Below are positions 40,538 to 48,689 of a stretch of 64,000 nt of DNA, piece after piece. Numbering within the stretch: position 1 is the first letter of the stretch; each line of letters opens with the position of its first letter. Origin of the DNA: Pseudomonadota bacterium (GTDB taxonomy: Bacteria > Pseudomonadota > Alphaproteobacteria > Rhizobiales > Xanthobacteraceae). The notes under the pieces were generated by a model. The model saw only the letters and a program-made list of their open reading frames with translations, made no database searches and was not told where the DNA came from. The stretch is taken from NCBI GenBank assembly GCA_023404675.1, contig JAEYAW010000030.1, forward strand, positions 124,001 through 188,000, in the 5' to 3' direction. Position numbers and translations under genes: made by a program.

Positions 40538-40978
40538 CTATTCCTTCGCGCCGTATACGGCCTCCGGATCGAAAACCCGTCCCGCCTCGACGAAACGCAA
40601 GCCGGCGCCGCCGGCCGTTCCCTTCTCGACGGTGCGGTAGAAGCACGAGCGCCGTCCGGTGTGGCAGGCGGCGCCACCCGTCTGGTCGACACGAAGCCAG
40701 ATGGCATCCTGATCGCAGTCGATTCGGATCTCGACCACCTTCTGGACGTGTCCCGAGCTTTCGCCCTTGTGCCAGAGCGACTGACGTGAGCGGCTGAAGT
40801 ACCACGCCTCGCCGCTCTCCACTGTTCGGCGCAGGGCTTCCTCGTTCATGTAGGCGACCATCAGAACCTCGCCGCTTACGGCATCCGTCGTCACGCAGGT
40901 CACGAGGCCGGCGGCGTCGAACTTCGGACGAAGCTCCAGCCCCTCTTCGATTTCGGCCGAGTGCGATGAACTGCTCAC
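40538..40978 (-). CDS. hisI: Phosphoribosyl-AMP cyclohydrolase
   Basis: 146 residues from the GTG at 40976-40978 with GGAGG 7 nt upstream. Motifs: VLMVAYMNEEALRRT, WYFSRSRQSLWHKGESSGH, ID-C-D-Q-D-A, and the Cys pair GGAACHTGRRSC near the C-terminus (zinc-binding Cys). It opens the ring of phosphoribosyl-AMP in histidine biosynthesis. Confidence 0.92.
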   Translation of the reverse strand: MSSSSHSAEIEEGLELRPKFDAAGLVTCVTTDAVSGEVLMVAYMNEEALRRTVESGEAWYFSRSRQSLWHKGESSGHVQKVVEIRIDCDQDAIWLRVDQTGGAACHTGRRSCFYRTVEKGTAGGAGLRFVEAGRVFDPEAVYGAKE

Positions 40979-41093
40979 GCGGGAGCCTCCAGGATGGGTC
41001 CGAAACAACAAACGGGCGCGGAGACGAGGGCACGCGACGTGCGCCCTCTCAGGCCGGCGCATGTCGCACGCTCAGGCGCGGTGGCGAATAGCT

Positions 41094-41771
41094 CTAGCGC
41101 GGCGAGCGAACCAGCGCCCGGAAGCGCTCCTGATCGGCTGGGTTGTCCCGGAACGATCCGGTGAAGCGGCTCGTGAAGGTCAGCGCGCCTTCCTTGCCGA
41201 TGCCACGCGTCGACATGCAAGTGTGCTCGGCCTCGATCATCACCGCCACGCCAAGCGGCTTCAGGATGGTATCGATCGACGCTGCGAGCTGCGCCGTGAG
41301 ATGCTCCTGCGTCTGCAGACGGCGGGCGAAGATGTCGACCAGCCGCGCCAGCTTCGACAGACCCACCACGCGATCCACCGGCGTGTAGGCGATATGCGCC
41401 TTGCCGTAGAACGGCATCATGTGATGCTCGCAATGCGAGGTGAAGGTGATGTCGCGCATCAGCACGAAATCGTCGTAGCCGGCGGTTTCGCCAAACGTCC
41501 GGTTGAGAACGTCGGCCGGCGACTTCTGGTAGCCGCCGAACAGTTCATCATAGGCCTCGACCACGCGGCGGGGCGTGTCGATCAGCCCTTCCCGGTCTCC
41601 GTCCTCGCCGATATAGGCGATGAGCGTCCGCACCGCGCTTTCCGCTTCCTCGCGGGTCGGGCGCGGCTGGTCCGGACGCACGGCGGCCGACTGAAACTCG
41701 GCGGGATCCAGCCCGGGCCGGGAAGGCTCGGCAGGCTTGCCAGTACGCAGGGGTTTTACGAGGGCTTCCAT
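41094..41771 (-). CDS. folE: GTP cyclohydrolase I
   Basis: 225 residues. SHCEHHMMPFYGKAHIAYTP and ARLVDIFARRLQTQEHLT are the catalytic region with zinc-binding Cys/His. ...AEHTCMSTRGIG carries the third Cys. First step of folate and tetrahydrobiopterin biosynthesis. Divergent from the IscU-like gene with 230 bp between. Confidence 0.95.
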   Translation of the reverse strand: MEALVKPLRTGKPAEPSRPGLDPAEFQSAAVRPDQPRPTREEAESAVRTLIAYIGEDGDREGLIDTPRRVVEAYDELFGGYQKSPADVLNRTFGETAGYDDFVLMRDITFTSHCEHHMMPFYGKAHIAYTPVDRVVGLSKLARLVDIFARRLQTQEHLTAQLAASIDTILKPLGVAVMIEAEHTCMSTRGIGKEGALTFTSRFTGSFRDNPADQERFRALVRSPR

Positions 41772-42002
41772 CTTGTCTCCGTTCGACCGGCCTTGTCCCG
41801 GCGGCCGGGTGTGTCACCGGACAGACGGAAGCGGCTCTCCCGGCCGCCAACGTCTGACTTTCGATATCGCGGCAGTCACCCAACATGCAGCCATGCAGCT
41901 TGACGACAACCGGGTCCGCTCGACACGGTGGTGCGCGGCGGGTCTCGCATTATATAGGGGACCGGGCGGTATCGCCAAGCCCGCCCTTCCGGCGAAAGCA
42001 CA

Positions 42003-42476
42003 ATGCTGAACGACATTTACAACAAGCGGATCATAGCCCTGGCGGGCAACATTCCGCGCCTGGGACGCCTTCCCGACCCGGACGCGTCGGCGACCGCGCA
42101 CTCCAAACTGTGCGGCTCGACAGTCAAGATCGACCTCAAGATGGACGGCGACGTCGTGACCGACTTCGCCCACGACGTGAAGGCATGCGCACTCGGGCAG
42201 GCCTCGTCGTCGATCATGGCGCAGCACGTGGTCGGCTCCACGGCCGACGAATTGCGCGCCTTGCGCGAAACCGTCCGCCGGATGCTGAAGGAGAATGGCG
42301 CGCCGCCGTCGGCGGATTCCAAGTGGGCCGATATCGGCTATCTGGAGCCGGTGCGCGACTACAAGGCCCGCCATGCCTCGACCCTGCTGACCTTCGACGC
42401 CGTCGTGGATGCCATCGGGCAGATCGAAAGCAAGCGCCACCCCGGCAGCGCCGTCGCCGGGACGGAATCAGCCTAG
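42003..42476 (+). CDS. IscU/NifU-like Fe-S scaffold protein
   Basis: 157 residues. MLNDIYNKRIIALAGNIPRL, then Cys in AHSKLCGSTVKI and VKACALGQAS; the third IscU Cys is replaced (RHAST). This two-Cys form is usual in this group's scaffold proteins. It likely assembles or transfers Fe-S clusters; with the third Cys missing, its exact chemistry is uncertain. Confidence 0.75.
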   Translation: MLNDIYNKRIIALAGNIPRLGRLPDPDASATAHSKLCGSTVKIDLKMDGDVVTDFAHDVKACALGQASSSIMAQHVVGSTADELRALRETVRRMLKENGAPPSADSKWADIGYLEPVRDYKARHASTLLTFDAVVDAIGQIESKRHPGSAVAGTESA

Positions 42477-43462
42477 GGCCGAGCGTCCGGGACCGTCGCC
42501 GAGCCGCCGGTTGGCCCGGCCTCGGCGGTTTTTGTCCGGGCAATCGCATCGGGTGCCGGCGTCCCGGCGAAGCGATCCTGAACCGGTTTGCCCGCGCCCC
42601 CCGACGCCACCGCGTCCTGCGGGACCCTCGCCAACCCCGCCGGGGTATCGACGGTCACCAGATTGGCGGTTCTCAGCTCACTCGCGCTCAGTTCGTGCAG
42701 CGGCTCCCATGGCGGCACGCTGAGCGCCAGCGCCAGCAGATCGCCGGTGCCGCCCATCTCGAACGTATACTTCGCCAGCCGCCCGACATCGCGCTCCACG
42801 ATCATGAGATCCTGCGCACTGTAAGTCGCCGCGCGCGCATCGTCCGCCCGATCGCCCATCCAGATCTGGTGAACCCGCACCCGCGCGCCGTCCGGCACAT
42901 AGCGCGTCGTACCGGCCAGCAGCAGGAACACGCACATCGATTCACAGGCTGCCTCCGGACGCACGGCAGCCTGCTGAGCATCTTTTTTCCGAACCGTTGC
43001 GCCCACCGTGGTCAGAACCTTCAGGTCGCGCCAGCGACGGCCGAGCGAGATCGCATCGAGCACCGATCCGCCGCTGGAGTCGAGCACGATGGTCGCACCG
43101 CGCAGATCGCGGCCGCGCGCGAAGCTGTCGAAGGCCTGCACGGTGTCGCCGGTGATGGTGCCCACTGCCGAAACCCAGCCCCGGCAGAACGGCGCGCAGT
43201 CCGCCTCCGCCGACAAGCCGGCGGACTTCAGGGTGTCGGTCGCTTCGTGCCACGCGAAGCGCATCGGGAGCTTGCGGTCCTCCGGACCTGAACCACTCGC
43301 CGAACTGACCGATGGCGCGACCGCGAACGCGGCAAAAGTCGATGCGATCAGCATCCCTCTTATCCAGTTCGCCCAGGCCGACAATCCATCGTCCAAAGTT
43401 CGGCTCCTTCTCGCGCGGCGCAGTGTCTCGCAGCCGCAACGAACGTGACATTCCGTCGTCAT
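42473..43462 (-). CDS. Secreted ClpP-like protein (329 aa)
   Basis: The ATG at 43460-43462 is taken; no strong ribosome site. A signal-like helix lies near residues 33-54 (MLIASTFAAFAVAPSVS). A ClpP/crotonase-type fold follows with LDSSGGSVLDAISLGR (nucleophile Ser, oxyanion G-G), then VCVFLLLAGTTRYVP-like FLLLAG and HQIWMG. C-terminal tail disordered. Such secreted ClpP-like proteins are conserved in this group with unknown substrate. Confidence 0.7.
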   Translation of the reverse strand: MTTECHVRCGCETLRRARRSRTLDDGLSAWANWIRGMLIASTFAAFAVAPSVSSASGSGPEDRKLPMRFAWHEATDTLKSAGLSAEADCAPFCRGWVSAVGTITGDTVQAFDSFARGRDLRGATIVLDSSGGSVLDAISLGRRWRDLKVLTTVGATVRKKDAQQAAVRPEAACESMCVFLLLAGTTRYVPDGARVRVHQIWMGDRADDARAATYSAQDLMIVERDVGRLAKYTFEMGGTGDLLALALSVPPWEPLHELSASELRTANLVTVDTPAGLARVPQDAVASGGAGKPVQDRFAGTPAPDAIARTKTAEAGPTGGSATVPDARP

Positions 43463-43655
43463 AAAAAGGTAATCTTGACTGCCCTTTCCGTCCAGAAACG
43501 ATTGCTGCGGCGCGATCAAGAAAGTGCGATAAACAGCACACTGTTGCGCATTTGCAGAGTGCAGTCTGTTCCCGGCGCAGGAACCCGGCAATCGCTGTCG
43601 GCGATCAGGGCAGAGCGCCCAGGAAATACTCATCCAAGGAATACTCATCCAGGAC

Positions 43656-44027
43656 ATGCGCATGACGACCGGCCGGAAACCCGAAAGCTGCCCGTACTGC
43701 GAATCAGAGCTGGCCCGCCTTCCCGCCCAGGGCGGCCGTGCGCTGATCTGGCTGTACCGGCACTCGCTGTCGGGGCTCGTCGGCGCGCACTGCCGGCACG
43801 TGCCGACCTGCTCCGCCTACGGGGACGAAGCTATCGCCCGATATGGGCTGTGGGCCGGCGGCTGGATGACGCTGGCGCGCCTGCTGCGCTGCAATCCGTT
43901 CGGGACGTCGGGGCTCGATCTGGTGCCGGATCAGCTTTCGCCGCGTGCGCGGTGGTACATGCCGTGGCGCTATGCGCGCTGGCGCGGCGTCAACGCGCCG
44001 CCGCCCTCTGCGGGCAAGCCGGACTGA
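43656..44027 (+). CDS. yidD: Membrane protein insertion efficiency factor YidD
   Basis: 123 residues. LIWLYRHSLSGLVGAHCRHV and PTCSAYGDEAIARYG are the YidD core (C-R-H-x-P-T-C-S-x-Y). It assists YidC-dependent membrane insertion and sits here apart from rpmH/rnpA, usual in this group. The alternative ATG at 43662 is possible (AGGA spacing). The upstream DNA repeats a 15-bp piece GGAATACTCATCCA. Confidence 0.9.
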   Translation: MRMTTGRKPESCPYCESELARLPAQGGRALIWLYRHSLSGLVGAHCRHVPTCSAYGDEAIARYGLWAGGWMTLARLLRCNPFGTSGLDLVPDQLSPRARWYMPWRYARWRGVNAPPPSAGKPD

Positions 44028-44029
44028 GC

Positions 44030-44440
44030 TTACATGCTTGCGCAGGTCGGGCGCACGGTCGTCAGAACCGACTGCTGACGGAACCTGCTCTTATAGGCCT
44101 GCGCGATCCCGCCCAGAGCCTCGCGCGCGCGCGGCGTGTCATCAAAGACGATCACGACGACCTTGCTCGGCTCCGTCACCAGCGCGCCGTCCGGCTCGCG
44201 CCACTGCCCGCGCGCATCGATCACGGTGAAACCCTGCGGGAAGCGCGGCGCGATCTCGCGTTTCAGAAAATCCGAGAACACGGCCTCGCTCACGCCAGTG
44301 TGTCGTCCGACGTTGCGCCCGAAAAACATCTCCGCCTGAGCCATCGCGCGTGACGGCGGAGCGCATGACGTCGAATAGGACGTGGCACAGCCCGATAGCG
44401 TCAGCGCCGTTCCAATCAGGATCGCCAACCGCGACAGCAC
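44030..44440 (-). CDS. DUF3574 lipoprotein (136 aa)
   Basis: GTG start 44438-44440. Lipobox L-S-G-C (residues 15-18) follows a signal MLSRLAILIGTALT. The conserved part RHTGVSEAVFSDFLKREIAP, FTVIDARGQWREPDG matches DUF3574. It is an outer- or inner-membrane lipoprotein of unknown role. Confidence 0.8.
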   Translation of the reverse strand: MLSRLAILIGTALTLSGCATSYSTSCAPPSRAMAQAEMFFGRNVGRHTGVSEAVFSDFLKREIAPRFPQGFTVIDARGQWREPDGALVTEPSKVVVIVFDDTPRAREALGGIAQAYKSRFRQQSVLTTVRPTCASM

Positions 44441-44449
44441 CCCGGATCC

Positions 44450-45607
44450 TCACGCTGACGGCGCGCCGCGCCGCGTCGCCAGAATGAGGACAAGCGCGAG
44501 CGTCACCATCGCCAGCGAAGCAAATCCGAAGGCATGGTGCAATTGCTGGGTATAGAGCGCGGTGCCGATGGCGGACCCGATCCCCTGACCGACATAAAGC
44601 GCCGAGGTATTCAGCGACACCGTTGCGCCCGAGAGCGCCGGATCGGCGGCGATCAGCCGGACCTGCTGCATCGAATTGCTCGCCACGAAGCCAAAGCCCC
44701 ACAACGCCGCACCGAGCGACATGATGGGCAGGGATCCCGCCCCGAACGACCACACCGCCGAACCGATCACGATCAGAACGGCGAAGAACGCCGATGTCCT
44801 GTACGCGCCCCAGCCGCCGACCACCGAACTGGCGAACAGATTGCCGGCAACACCCGCGAAGCCATAGATGGCGAACACCGCCGCGATGGCGGCGGGCTCG
44901 GCGTTGGTCAGCGCCTTCAGCAAGGGGCCGAGAAACGTATAGGTCAGAAACTGCCCGCCGATCAGCAGCGTCGTGATCGCGAGCAGTGTCAGAATCAGCG
45001 GATTGCGGCCAACGCTGGCCCAGGTGCGCAGATCGACGGGCTCGGTGAAGAGGCCGCGCGGAACGCGCCAGAACACCAGCGCCGCGCTTGCGAGGCCCGC
45101 AATCCCGATCACCGCATAGATCGCGCGCCAGCCGATCTGATGCACGCCGAAAGCGATGAGCGGCAGACCGGCAGCGGCTGCAAGCGACCAGCCGAGAAAC
45201 AGATAGGCGATCGCCGAGCCCCGCCGCTCGGGCGGCACGATGAGGGTTGCCGTGCCGCCCGCCTGCGGCGTGTACAGCACACCGACGGCCAGCATGACGA
45301 GACGGGCCAGCAGCAACGCTGCGTAGCTTGGCGCGACGGCCGAAGCCAGGCTCATCAGCGCCATGGCCAGCAGGCTGGTTCCCAGCAACAGCCTGCGATC
45401 GATGCGACTGGTGAGCCAGGCCATCAGCGGCGACCCGATGCAAAGCACAACGGCGCCGAAGGTCATCAGAAGCGCCACGTCCTCGATCGTGACGCCAAGC
45501 CCCTCCGCCAGTTCCGGCAGCATCCCCGCCGGGGCCAGCACGCACATGCCGGTGATGATATTGCCGAGCATCAGAACAGTCGGCGCGAAGGGTACGGTCT
45601 TGCTCAT
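44450..45607 (-). CDS. Major facilitator (MFS) transporter
   Basis: 385 residues from ATG 45605-45607 (an ATG at 45622 is possible). Twelve hydrophobic segments in two bundles; loop motif SRIDRRLLLGTSLLAMALM between helices 2 and 3 (MFS motif A-like) and VPPERRGSAIAYLFLGWSLA. Drug or sugar efflux of the DHA/YdhP type is likely. An inverted repeat (45627-45646) lies just upstream, a probable operator. Confidence 0.85.
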   Translation of the reverse strand: MSKTVPFAPTVLMLGNIITGMCVLAPAGMLPELAEGLGVTIEDVALLMTFGAVVLCIGSPLMAWLTSRIDRRLLLGTSLLAMALMSLASAVAPSYAALLLARLVMLAVGVLYTPQAGGTATLIVPPERRGSAIAYLFLGWSLAAAAGLPLIAFGVHQIGWRAIYAVIGIAGLASAALVFWRVPRGLFTEPVDLRTWASVGRNPLILTLLAITTLLIGGQFLTYTFLGPLLKALTNAEPAAIAAVFAIYGFAGVAGNLFASSVVGGWGAYRTSAFFAVLIVIGSAVWSFGAGSLPIMSLGAALWGFGFVASNSMQQVRLIAADPALSGATVSLNTSALYVGQGIGSAIGTALYTQQLHHAFGFASLAMVTLALVLILATRRGAPSA

Positions 45608-45626
45608 GATGCGCCATAGCATGATT

Positions 45627-45646
45627 TTTCATGCATGCGCATGAAA
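45627..45646. promoter_or_regulatory. Perfect palindrome TTTCATGC-ATGC-GCATGAAA
   Basis: 8-bp inverted repeat around 4 bp, 20 bp upstream of the MFS start and between it and thrS. A likely repressor operator for the transporter (for example a TetR or MarR family site); no regulator gene is adjacent. Confidence 0.55.
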
Positions 45647-45754
45647 TAAACCATGCCGACCAGCCGGACGCTTGCAGCGTCCGCCAGCGCTGCTATATCC
45701 GGGGCCCCACGCTTACCTGCGCCCGTTCGCAGGAGTGAGCCACAGGAGACAGAC

Positions 45755-47791
45755 ATGACCGACAAGCAGCCGCCCGCTTCAGGATTCCAGTTCGGCCTCG
45801 CCAATTTGAAGCCCGCCGATTCCATCACCCTCACCTTCCCCGACGGCGCGCAGCGGACGTTTCCGCAAGGCGTGACCGGCCTCGACATTGCCAAGGGCAT
45901 CTCGCCCTCGCTCGCCAAGCGCACCGTCGCCATGGCGCTGGACGGCCAGCTCGCCGACCTCGCAGACCAGATCGAAAAGGATTCACGGATCGAGTTCGTC
46001 GGCCGCGACGATGCCCGCGCGCTGGAATTGATTCGCCACGATGCGGCGCACGTGCTGGCGGAGGCCGTGCAGTCGCTTTGGCCCGGCACGCAGGTGACCA
46101 TCGGCCCGGTGATCGACAACGGCTTCTACTACGACTTCTTCCGCAATGAGCCTTTCACGCCGGAAGACTTCGACGCCATCGAGAAGCGGATGCGCGAGAT
46201 CATCGCACGCGACAAACCGTTCACCAAGGAGATCTGGTCGCGCGACGAGGCCAAGCGCGTGTTCGCCGACAAGGGCGAGCTGTTCAAGGTCGAGCTGGTC
46301 GACGCCATCCCGGAAGACCAGACCATCCGCATCTACAAGCAGGGTGACTGGTTCGATCTGTGCCGTGGCCCGCACATGACCTCGACGGGCAAGATCGGCA
46401 ACGCCTTCAAGCTGATGAAGGTGGCCGGCGCGTACTGGCGCGGCGATTCGAAAAATCCGATGCTGACCCGCATCTACGGCACCGCGTTCTCGACGCAGGC
46501 CGAGCTCGACGCCTACCTGCACCAGCTTGAGGAAGCCGAGAAGCGCGATCACCGCCGGCTCGGCCGCGAGCTCGATCTCTTCCACTTCCAGGAGGAAGGT
46601 CCGGGCGTCGTGTTCTGGCACGCCAAGGGCTGGACCCTGTTCCAGACCATCATCGCCTATATGCGCCGCCGCCTCGCGGGCGACTATGACGAGGTGAACG
46701 CCCCGCAGCTGCTCGACAAGTCGTTGTGGGAGACCTCCGGTCACTGGGGCTGGTACCGCGAGAACATGTTTGCCGCGGTGTCCGCTGGCGAAGAAGCCGA
46801 AGACAAGCGCTGGTTCGCGATCAAGCCGATGAACTGCCCGGGTCACGTGCAGATCTTCAAGCATGGCCTGAAGAGCTACCGCGAGCTGCCGATCCGCATG
46901 GCGGAGTTCGGCATCGTGCATCGCTACGAGCCGTCAGGCGCGATGCACGGGCTGCTGCGCGTGCGCGGTTTCACGCAGGACGACGCGCATATCTTCTGCA
47001 CCGAGGATCAGCTCGCCGAGGAATGCCTGAAGATCAACGACCTGATCCTCTCCACCTATGCCGATTTCGGTTTCGATGGCGAACTCATCGTCAAGCTGTC
47101 GACCCGGCCGGAGAAGCGCGTCGGTTCGGACGAGGCGTGGGATCACGCCGAGACGATCATGACGCGGGTACTCGAGCAGATCAAAGCGCAGGGCCACAAC
47201 CGCATCCGGACCGAGATCAATCCCGGTGAAGGCGCGTTCTACGGACCGAAGTTCGAATACGTGCTGCGCGACGCCATCGGCCGCGACTGGCAGTGTGGCA
47301 CCACGCAGGTGGACTTCAATCTGCCCGAGCGGTTCGGTGCATTCTACATCGACGCCGACGGCACAAAGAAAGCGCCGGTGATGGTGCATCGGGCGATCTG
47401 CGGCTCTCTGGAACGCTTCACCGGCATCCTGATCGAACACTTCTCCGGACACTTCCCGCTGTGGCTCGCGCCAGTGCAGGCGGTGGTGGCGACCATCACG
47501 TCCGATGCCGACGGGTACGCCAAGGACGTGATGGCGGCGGCGCGGCGCGCGGGACTGCGGGTCGACATCGATCTGCGCAACGAGAAGATCAACTACAAGG
47601 TTCGCGAACATTCGCTGACCAAGATCCCTGCCCTGCTCGTGGTCGGCAAGAAGGAAGCGGAGACGCGCAGCGTCTCGATCCGCCGGCTCGGTCAGCAGGG
47701 ACAGACCGTGGTGTCGCTCGATGAGGCTCTTGCGATGCTTGTCGAGGAAGCGACGCCGCCGGACATCAAGCGCGCCCGCGCGGCGGTGTGA
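45755..47791 (+). CDS. thrS: Threonyl-tRNA synthetase
   Basis: 678 residues from ATG 45755 with ACAGGAG upstream. TGS domain (ITLTFPDGAQRTFPQGVTGL), the editing domain (HDAAHVLAEAVQSLWPGTQV), class II motif 2 (FGIVHRYEPSGAMHGLLRVR), motif 3 and the anticodon-binding C-terminus (VREHSLTKIPALLVVG). Charges tRNA-Thr, the same tRNA family whose gene the prophage occupies. CGATGCCG/CGGCATCG (47802-47835) after the stop may be a terminator. Confidence 0.96.
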   Translation: MTDKQPPASGFQFGLANLKPADSITLTFPDGAQRTFPQGVTGLDIAKGISPSLAKRTVAMALDGQLADLADQIEKDSRIEFVGRDDARALELIRHDAAHVLAEAVQSLWPGTQVTIGPVIDNGFYYDFFRNEPFTPEDFDAIEKRMREIIARDKPFTKEIWSRDEAKRVFADKGELFKVELVDAIPEDQTIRIYKQGDWFDLCRGPHMTSTGKIGNAFKLMKVAGAYWRGDSKNPMLTRIYGTAFSTQAELDAYLHQLEEAEKRDHRRLGRELDLFHFQEEGPGVVFWHAKGWTLFQTIIAYMRRRLAGDYDEVNAPQLLDKSLWETSGHWGWYRENMFAAVSAGEEAEDKRWFAIKPMNCPGHVQIFKHGLKSYRELPIRMAEFGIVHRYEPSGAMHGLLRVRGFTQDDAHIFCTEDQLAEECLKINDLILSTYADFGFDGELIVKLSTRPEKRVGSDEAWDHAETIMTRVLEQIKAQGHNRIRTEINPGEGAFYGPKFEYVLRDAIGRDWQCGTTQVDFNLPERFGAFYIDADGTKKAPVMVHRAICGSLERFTGILIEHFSGHFPLWLAPVQAVVATITSDADGYAKDVMAAARRAGLRVDIDLRNEKINYKVREHSLTKIPALLVVGKKEAETRSVSIRRLGQQGQTVVSLDEALAMLVEEATPPDIKRARAAV

Positions 47792-48013
47792 GGGACGCGT
47801 TCGATGCCGGGGCGCGATCTTGCACCACGGCATCGGCGCATTGCCCGGCACGCATGAGCCGGGATCAATTTAGAACTGCGCGAGATCGGCCGGCCGCCTC
47901 TTGTCCGCACGCGAACAACGGACATATGCCCGCTGAAGCGGCTCCGCGCTCCGTCCGCTCTTCCTCGCAATCCCGCCGATTTGCAGTTCCCCGAACCACG
48001 CAAGGCCGAACAG

Positions 48014-48577
48014 ATGTCCAGTGCCCTCGATCTCCTGACCACCCGCCGCTCGGTGAAGCCGCGCGACATGACCGGCCCCGGTCCCACGCCCGATGAGATC
48101 GAGACCATTCTGACCATCGGCGCACGCGTGCCCGATCACGGCAAGATCGCGCCGTGGCGCTTCATCGTGTTCGAGGGAGAGGCGCGGCGACGCGCGGGCG
48201 ATCTTTTCGCGCGCGTGTTTGCGAAGAAGAATCCGGACGCGCCGACCGAAGATGTCGAACGCCAGCGCGGCCACCTGATGGAAGCGCCGCTGGTGATCGC
48301 CGTCGTCAGTTCGCCGAAGACCCATCCGAAGGTGCCGGCGTGGGAACAGGAACTGTCGGCAGGCGCGAGCGCGATGAACATCGTGCTCGCCGCCAATGCG
48401 ATCGGCTACGGCGCGAACTGGCTGACGGGGTGGTTTTCGTTCGATCGCGACGTGCTGGCGGAGCTCGGACTCTCGCCCGAGGAAAAGCTGGCCGGCTTCA
48501 TCCATATCGGCCGGTTCGCGGAGAAGCCGGAGGATCGTCCACGCCCTGCCCTGAACGAGATCGTCACCCGCTTCTGA
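48014..48577 (+). CDS. Nitroreductase-family protein
   Basis: 187 residues from ATG 48014. RRSVKPRDM at the FMN site, ARVPDHGKIAPWRFIVFE, and GANWLTGWFSFDRDV with LGLSPEEKLAGFIHIGR near the C-terminus match the NADPH-dependent flavin nitroreductase family (YdjA-like). Substrate unknown. Confidence 0.85.
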   Translation: MSSALDLLTTRRSVKPRDMTGPGPTPDEIETILTIGARVPDHGKIAPWRFIVFEGEARRRAGDLFARVFAKKNPDAPTEDVERQRGHLMEAPLVIAVVSSPKTHPKVPAWEQELSAGASAMNIVLAANAIGYGANWLTGWFSFDRDVLAELGLSPEEKLAGFIHIGRFAEKPEDRPRPALNEIVTRF

Positions 48578-48689
48578 GCGGCGCTGGCGCGCCAAGGCGT
48601 TTTCGAACGAAGGGCACCGGCCGCCACGAAGAAAACGGATCAGATCAAGAGCCTTCGAGCAGTTCAGTCATCCGAAAAGCTGAGCGGCT

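Noticed and set aside
45983..46921. Minus-strand frame opposite thrS
   Set aside because: Shadow of a highly conserved enzyme gene.
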